Shown: positions 32,117-34,214 of the stretch, one piece after another | How the letters are laid out: each line of letters opens with the position of its first letter | Numbering within the stretch: the stretch's first letter is position 1 | Source of the DNA: Rhizobiaceae bacterium | GTDB lineage: Bacteria; Pseudomonadota; Alphaproteobacteria; Rhizobiales; Rhizobiaceae | Reading direction: 5' to 3' | DNA: 34,214 bases | Assembly (NCBI GenBank): GCA_017644105.1 | Contig: JAEPMD010000035.1 | Coordinates: forward strand, 1 to 34,214 | Notes under the pieces: generated by a model | The model's input: only the letters and a program-made list of their open reading frames with translations | Database searches by the model: none | Told to the model about the DNA's origin: nothing | Position numbers and translations under genes: made by a program

Positions 32117-32974
32117 CTAGCTATGCCAAACCTTTGGCAGCGTGTTTTTGTCATTTAAGACATTGATAATTGGAATGAGAGATTTGCGCAGCTCATAACT
32201 TGTTGCTGCGCTCATACGCACGACAAGTTTATGTGTTGTCCCGCCATGCAATTGCCAGATACTTGCGCCAATATTGGCCTTGGGCGAGTGATTGATCTGC
32301 TCAAATTTCGCTTCTGCTTTCGGGCCGATATATAAAATAAAGGTAGTGGCAAGATCACCAGACGTTACGGTGTTGCGTTTTAATATCTGATCAATAGGAC
32401 CGTCAATTTTTTGGTTTTCAGCGTGAACGAGCTGATTATCATGATAAATGCGCCAGGTGTCGTTAAGAGAAGCCGAGGTTACAATTTCATCCATGGCAGG
32501 CCGGCCAAACATCAATGGTTCCACCATTAAAAATTCACTTCCTTGCGCAAGTTCCGCATGGATCGTGCGTCTCAATCGCGCTTGATCAAACAATATGGTT
32601 TCTTGCGGCAACCAGGCAAAGGAACCGCCTTTGCCAACTTTAATATCAACATCAATTTTGGCGGGCATTGGGCGCGAAGCTTTATAAATCCGCTCGCAGG
32701 CCTGGCTGGTAATGGTCAGTTCGGCGCCATCTTCCACACCAAATTTCCAACTCAAGTGATCATCATCGGTGAGGCCACCCGATGTGTTGATCATTACCGC
32801 TTCAATCGGATCTTGTTTGTTGTGGTTGGGCATGCGCAAACGTGCGCAACCTTCTTGATAAAGACGTTCAAGCCTGTTTTGTGCACCACTGCGTTTGACG
32901 AAAATTTCCCCATGCCCGCGCGCGCGCTGCATGTTTTGGATGTGATTGTCTTGGGTCAGCAGATCTGCACTCAT
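32117..32974 (-). CDS. ureD: Urease accessory protein UreD, isolated copy
   Basis: 285 residues, full length for the family. Motifs: AVMINTSGGLTDDDHLSW (about 59-76), ITSQACERIYKA (88-99), SFAWLPQETILFDQARLRR, MVEPLMFGRPAMDE and a C-terminal half typical of UreD. UreD docks on the urease apoenzyme with UreF and UreG to deliver nickel. Normally first of ureDABCEFG, but here the gene downstream is an unrelated convergent lactonase and no other ure gene is in the window. It could be a remaining piece of a larger locus or work with ure genes elsewhere. The ATG has AAGGTG ten bases upstream. Confidence 0.88.
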   Translation of the reverse strand: MSADLLTQDNHIQNMQRARGHGEIFVKRSGAQNRLERLYQEGCARLRMPNHNKQDPIEAVMINTSGGLTDDDHLSWKFGVEDGAELTITSQACERIYKASRPMPAKIDVDIKVGKGGSFAWLPQETILFDQARLRRTIHAELAQGSEFLMVEPLMFGRPAMDEIVTSASLNDTWRIYHDNQLVHAENQKIDGPIDQILKRNTVTSGDLATTFILYIGPKAEAKFEQINHSPKANIGASIWQLHGGTTHKLVVRMSAATSYELRKSLIPIINVLNDKNTLPKVWHS

Positions 32975-33022
32975 GAACTTATTGCACCTTTTTAAACACT
33001 CAATTCATTTATCGTGTTGTGT

Positions 33023-33035
33023 ATTGCAGTGCAAT
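33023..33035. promoter_or_regulatory. Short interrupted palindrome upstream of ureD
   Basis: ATTGCA-G-TGCAAT is a perfect 6-1-6 inverted repeat about 50 bases upstream of the ureD start. It could be an operator. The rest of the gap (32975-33187) holds no gene I can support. Confidence 0.25.
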
Positions 33036-33187
33036 GCATTTTGGGAGATAACAAGTTGTTGCTCAGGATTTACGCGCTCAACACATTGAAACCACAAAAG
33101 CGAAGATCGCGTCGATTTTGTGTTTGCCGCGTTCAAGATCATCGGCTATGAAGATATTCGTTAAATGCCGATCACACGCGCATCAAT

Positions 33188-33264
33188 GCACCCGTAGCTC
33201 AGTTGGATAGAGCGCTGCCCTCCGAAGGCAGAGGTCGCAGATTCGAATTCTGCCGGGTGCGCCA
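33188..33264 (+). tRNA. tRNA-Arg(CCG)
   Basis: 77 nt including an encoded CCA. The acceptor stem GCACCCG pairs with CGGGTGC, discriminator G. The D arm contains AGCTCAGTTGGATAGAGC; the anticodon arm CTGCC-CTCCGAA-GGCAG has anticodon CCG in a 7-nt loop; the T arm has TTCGAAT. All parts fit the cloverleaf. An integrase gene follows in the same direction 138 bases later, so this tRNA is the likely attachment site. Confidence 0.96.
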
Positions 33265-33267
33265 TTT

Positions 33268-33292
33268 AAACTCCTGATTATATGGGGTTTTT
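33268..33292 (+). terminator. Terminator after tRNA-Arg
   Basis: AAACTCC pairs with GGGGTTT (one T-G pair) over a 9-nt loop and is followed by further T residues; it starts 4 bases after the CCA. Confidence 0.5.
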
Positions 33293-33329
33293 CTAATTTA
33301 GATAAAATAAATATTTCCTGTTCTTTCAG

Positions 33330-33351
33330 TCTGGTCACAATCTGGTCACAC
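33330..33351. repeat. Two tandem 11-bp direct repeats upstream of the integrase gene
   Basis: TCTGGTCACAA (33330-33340) and TCTGGTCACAC (33341-33351) stand head to tail between the tRNA and the integrase. Such short tandem sites are typical of arm-type integrase binding sites, so this is a likely part of the attachment region. Confidence 0.5.
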
Positions 33352-33402
33352 TGAAGAACGCCTTGCGTCTTTGATCTGGCCATTAAACGCTAGGAAGTAC
33401 AA

Positions 33403-34161
33403 ATGGCAACAATTAGAATTCATCGTGGAAAATGGCAGGCGATTGTTCGACGTAAAGGATATCCCCAACAATCGAAATCGTTCATGACTAAAGCACATGC
33501 TTTAAAATGGGCTCGGCAACTCGAGAGTAACTTAGATGCTGGCTTAGTACCCACAGACACTAAAATATTAGATGACACAACAGTAGGCGACCTGCTTGTT
33601 AAATATCGTGATAGCGTTTCAATAAATAAAAAGGGCTACTCTTCAGAATGTACGCGCTTAGATAGTTTCTTGAGACAGCCATGGGCGAAGCTGACATTGG
33701 CTAAAGTTTCTCCAGGTGTTTTTAGTGCTTATCGCGATCAACGATTAGATATTGTTAAACCCGCGACAGTGAGAAGAGACCTTGGTCTTCTCCGTGCTGT
33801 GTTTGAAACAGCTATTGCGGAGTGGGATTTCCCCCTTAATGGCAATCCATTGGTCAATATAAAGAAGCCTAGAGAGCCAGAGGCTAGAAACCGGCGATTG
33901 GAACCAGGTGAACGTGAGTTGCTTCTAAAGGCCTCAGAGCGTCATACAGCGCAATGGCTTAAATTTGGAATCATACTAGCCATCGAGACAGGATTGCGAC
34001 GTGGTGAGCTCCTACGACTCTTCTGGGGCGATATAGCACTAGATCATTCAACTATTCTCGTACGAGATACGAAAAACGGTTATTCACGAACAATACCCTT
34101 GTCGAAGGTTGCAGTGGATACGCTTACTTTAATGCGGTCAGAAGTGGCTCGGCAATTTTGA
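33403..34161 (+). pseudogene. Tyrosine-recombinase (phage-type integrase), C-terminally truncated
   Basis: 252 residues remain of a usual length of about 330-400. N-terminal arm-binding beta domain (TIRIHRGKWQAIVRRKGYPQ), then a SAM-like core-binding domain (about 57-145), then the beginning of the catalytic domain with RRLEPGERELLLKA and AIETGLRRGELLRLFW (first catalytic Arg, 199) and Lys224. The stop TGA at 34159 precedes the HxxR, His/Trp and nucleophile Tyr motifs, so it cannot catalyse recombination. The sequence after it (34162-34214) shows no continuation in any frame, so a truncation (insertion or recombination) is more likely than a single stop mutation. It is next to tRNA-Arg, the likely attachment site. 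Confidence 0.8.
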
Positions 34162-34214
34162 ACAAGAGATTTAAGTGAAATTTTGACCTGTCAGTGGCAC
34201 TTTGTGCTGAACAC
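34162..34214. other. Unassigned sequence after the integrase truncation, possible mobile-element edge
   Basis: The last 53 bases do not encode the missing part of the integrase in any frame. The GGCACTTTGTGCTGAACAC stretch near the end could belong to an insertion-sequence terminus, but the element is cut by the window, so this is only a suggestion. Confidence 0.25.

Noticed and set aside
33100-33170. A 24-codon frame ending near 33165 (DRVDFVFAAFKIIGYEDIR)
   Set aside because: Reads somewhat protein-like and may be the trace of a decayed gene, but it is too short, without a start, and not identifiable.
33183-33383. A 66-codon minus-strand frame across the tRNA
   Set aside because: It is the reverse shadow of tRNA-Arg (typical [21 protein letters not shown] pattern seen with many tRNA genes), not a gene.
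34158-34214. Frameshift instead of truncation in the integrase
   Set aside because: Both other frames close within six codons and none shows an HxxR or Tyr motif, so a one-base shift cannot restore the protein in the visible sequence.
1-34214. CRISPR arrays, rRNA, phage structural genes, toxin-antitoxin or restriction systems
   Set aside because: I looked for spaced direct repeats and family motifs of these types and saw none.

Overview
The window looks like chromosomal DNA of an alphaproteobacterium, most likely a marine or host-associated member of the Hyphomicrobiales. Supporting signs are the gene families present (alphaproteobacterial THPQ-type histidine phosphatase, ClpP-like COG3904 protein, ECF sigma/anti-sigma pair with a TPR protein, FCD-GntR catabolic cluster, isolated ureD) and a moderate base composition that looks below 50% GC by eye (not counted). 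Genes are densely packed in short operons. The right edge enters a tRNA-associated integrated element.

Layout. 1-3.8 kb: the 3' part of a very large RTX adhesin with cadherin-like repeats and carbohydrate-binding-like inserts, probably a type I secretion substrate. 3.9-5.6 kb: a secreted SH3b protein, a histidine phosphatase and a DUF1499 membrane protein. 5.7-9.2 kb: 5-oxoprolinase operon pxpABC followed by a PLP aminotransferase. 9.4-15.4 kb: a nonulosonic (sialic-acid-like) acid block, with a TPR-glycosyltransferase fusion resembling flagellin glycosyltransferase FlmG, then neuB, neuC and neuA, and a convergent BioF2-type acyltransferase. 15.6-19.8 kb: small membrane protein, DedA protein, SDR oxidoreductase, YcaQ-like DNA glycosylase and a secreted ClpP-fold protein. 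19.8-22.7 kb: DUF971-mrp (Fe-S carrier) and, divergently, mobA-mobB (molybdenum cofactor nucleotide attachment).

22.7-27.3 kb, minus strand: ECF sigma, anti-sigma, LysR regulator, comD, comE (sulfopyruvate decarboxylase-type subunits) and an FMN-dependent 2-hydroxyacid dehydrogenase. The last four suggest a 2-hydroxyacid to 2-oxoacid to aldehyde route, most plausibly sulfolactate to sulfopyruvate to sulfoacetaldehyde. The LysR gene has no ATG/GTG/TTG at its proper N-terminus and seems to start at CTG. A secreted TPR protein lies divergent to the sigma factor.

28.0-32.1 kb: an FCD-GntR regulator heads a minus-strand operon with a beta-decarboxylating (LeuB-like) dehydrogenase, a Gfo/Idh/MocA dehydrogenase and an ABM-domain protein. 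A metallo-beta-lactamase-fold lactonase is divergent. A perfect 16-bp palindrome lies in the shared control region. Together they look like an uncharacterised oxidative sugar/lactone catabolic module and are the best candidate here for an undescribed pathway.

32.1-34.2 kb: an isolated ureD, tRNA-Arg(CCG), then a tyrosine-recombinase gene that stops before its HxxR and Tyr catalytic motifs. The sequence after it does not continue the family and may be another mobile element.
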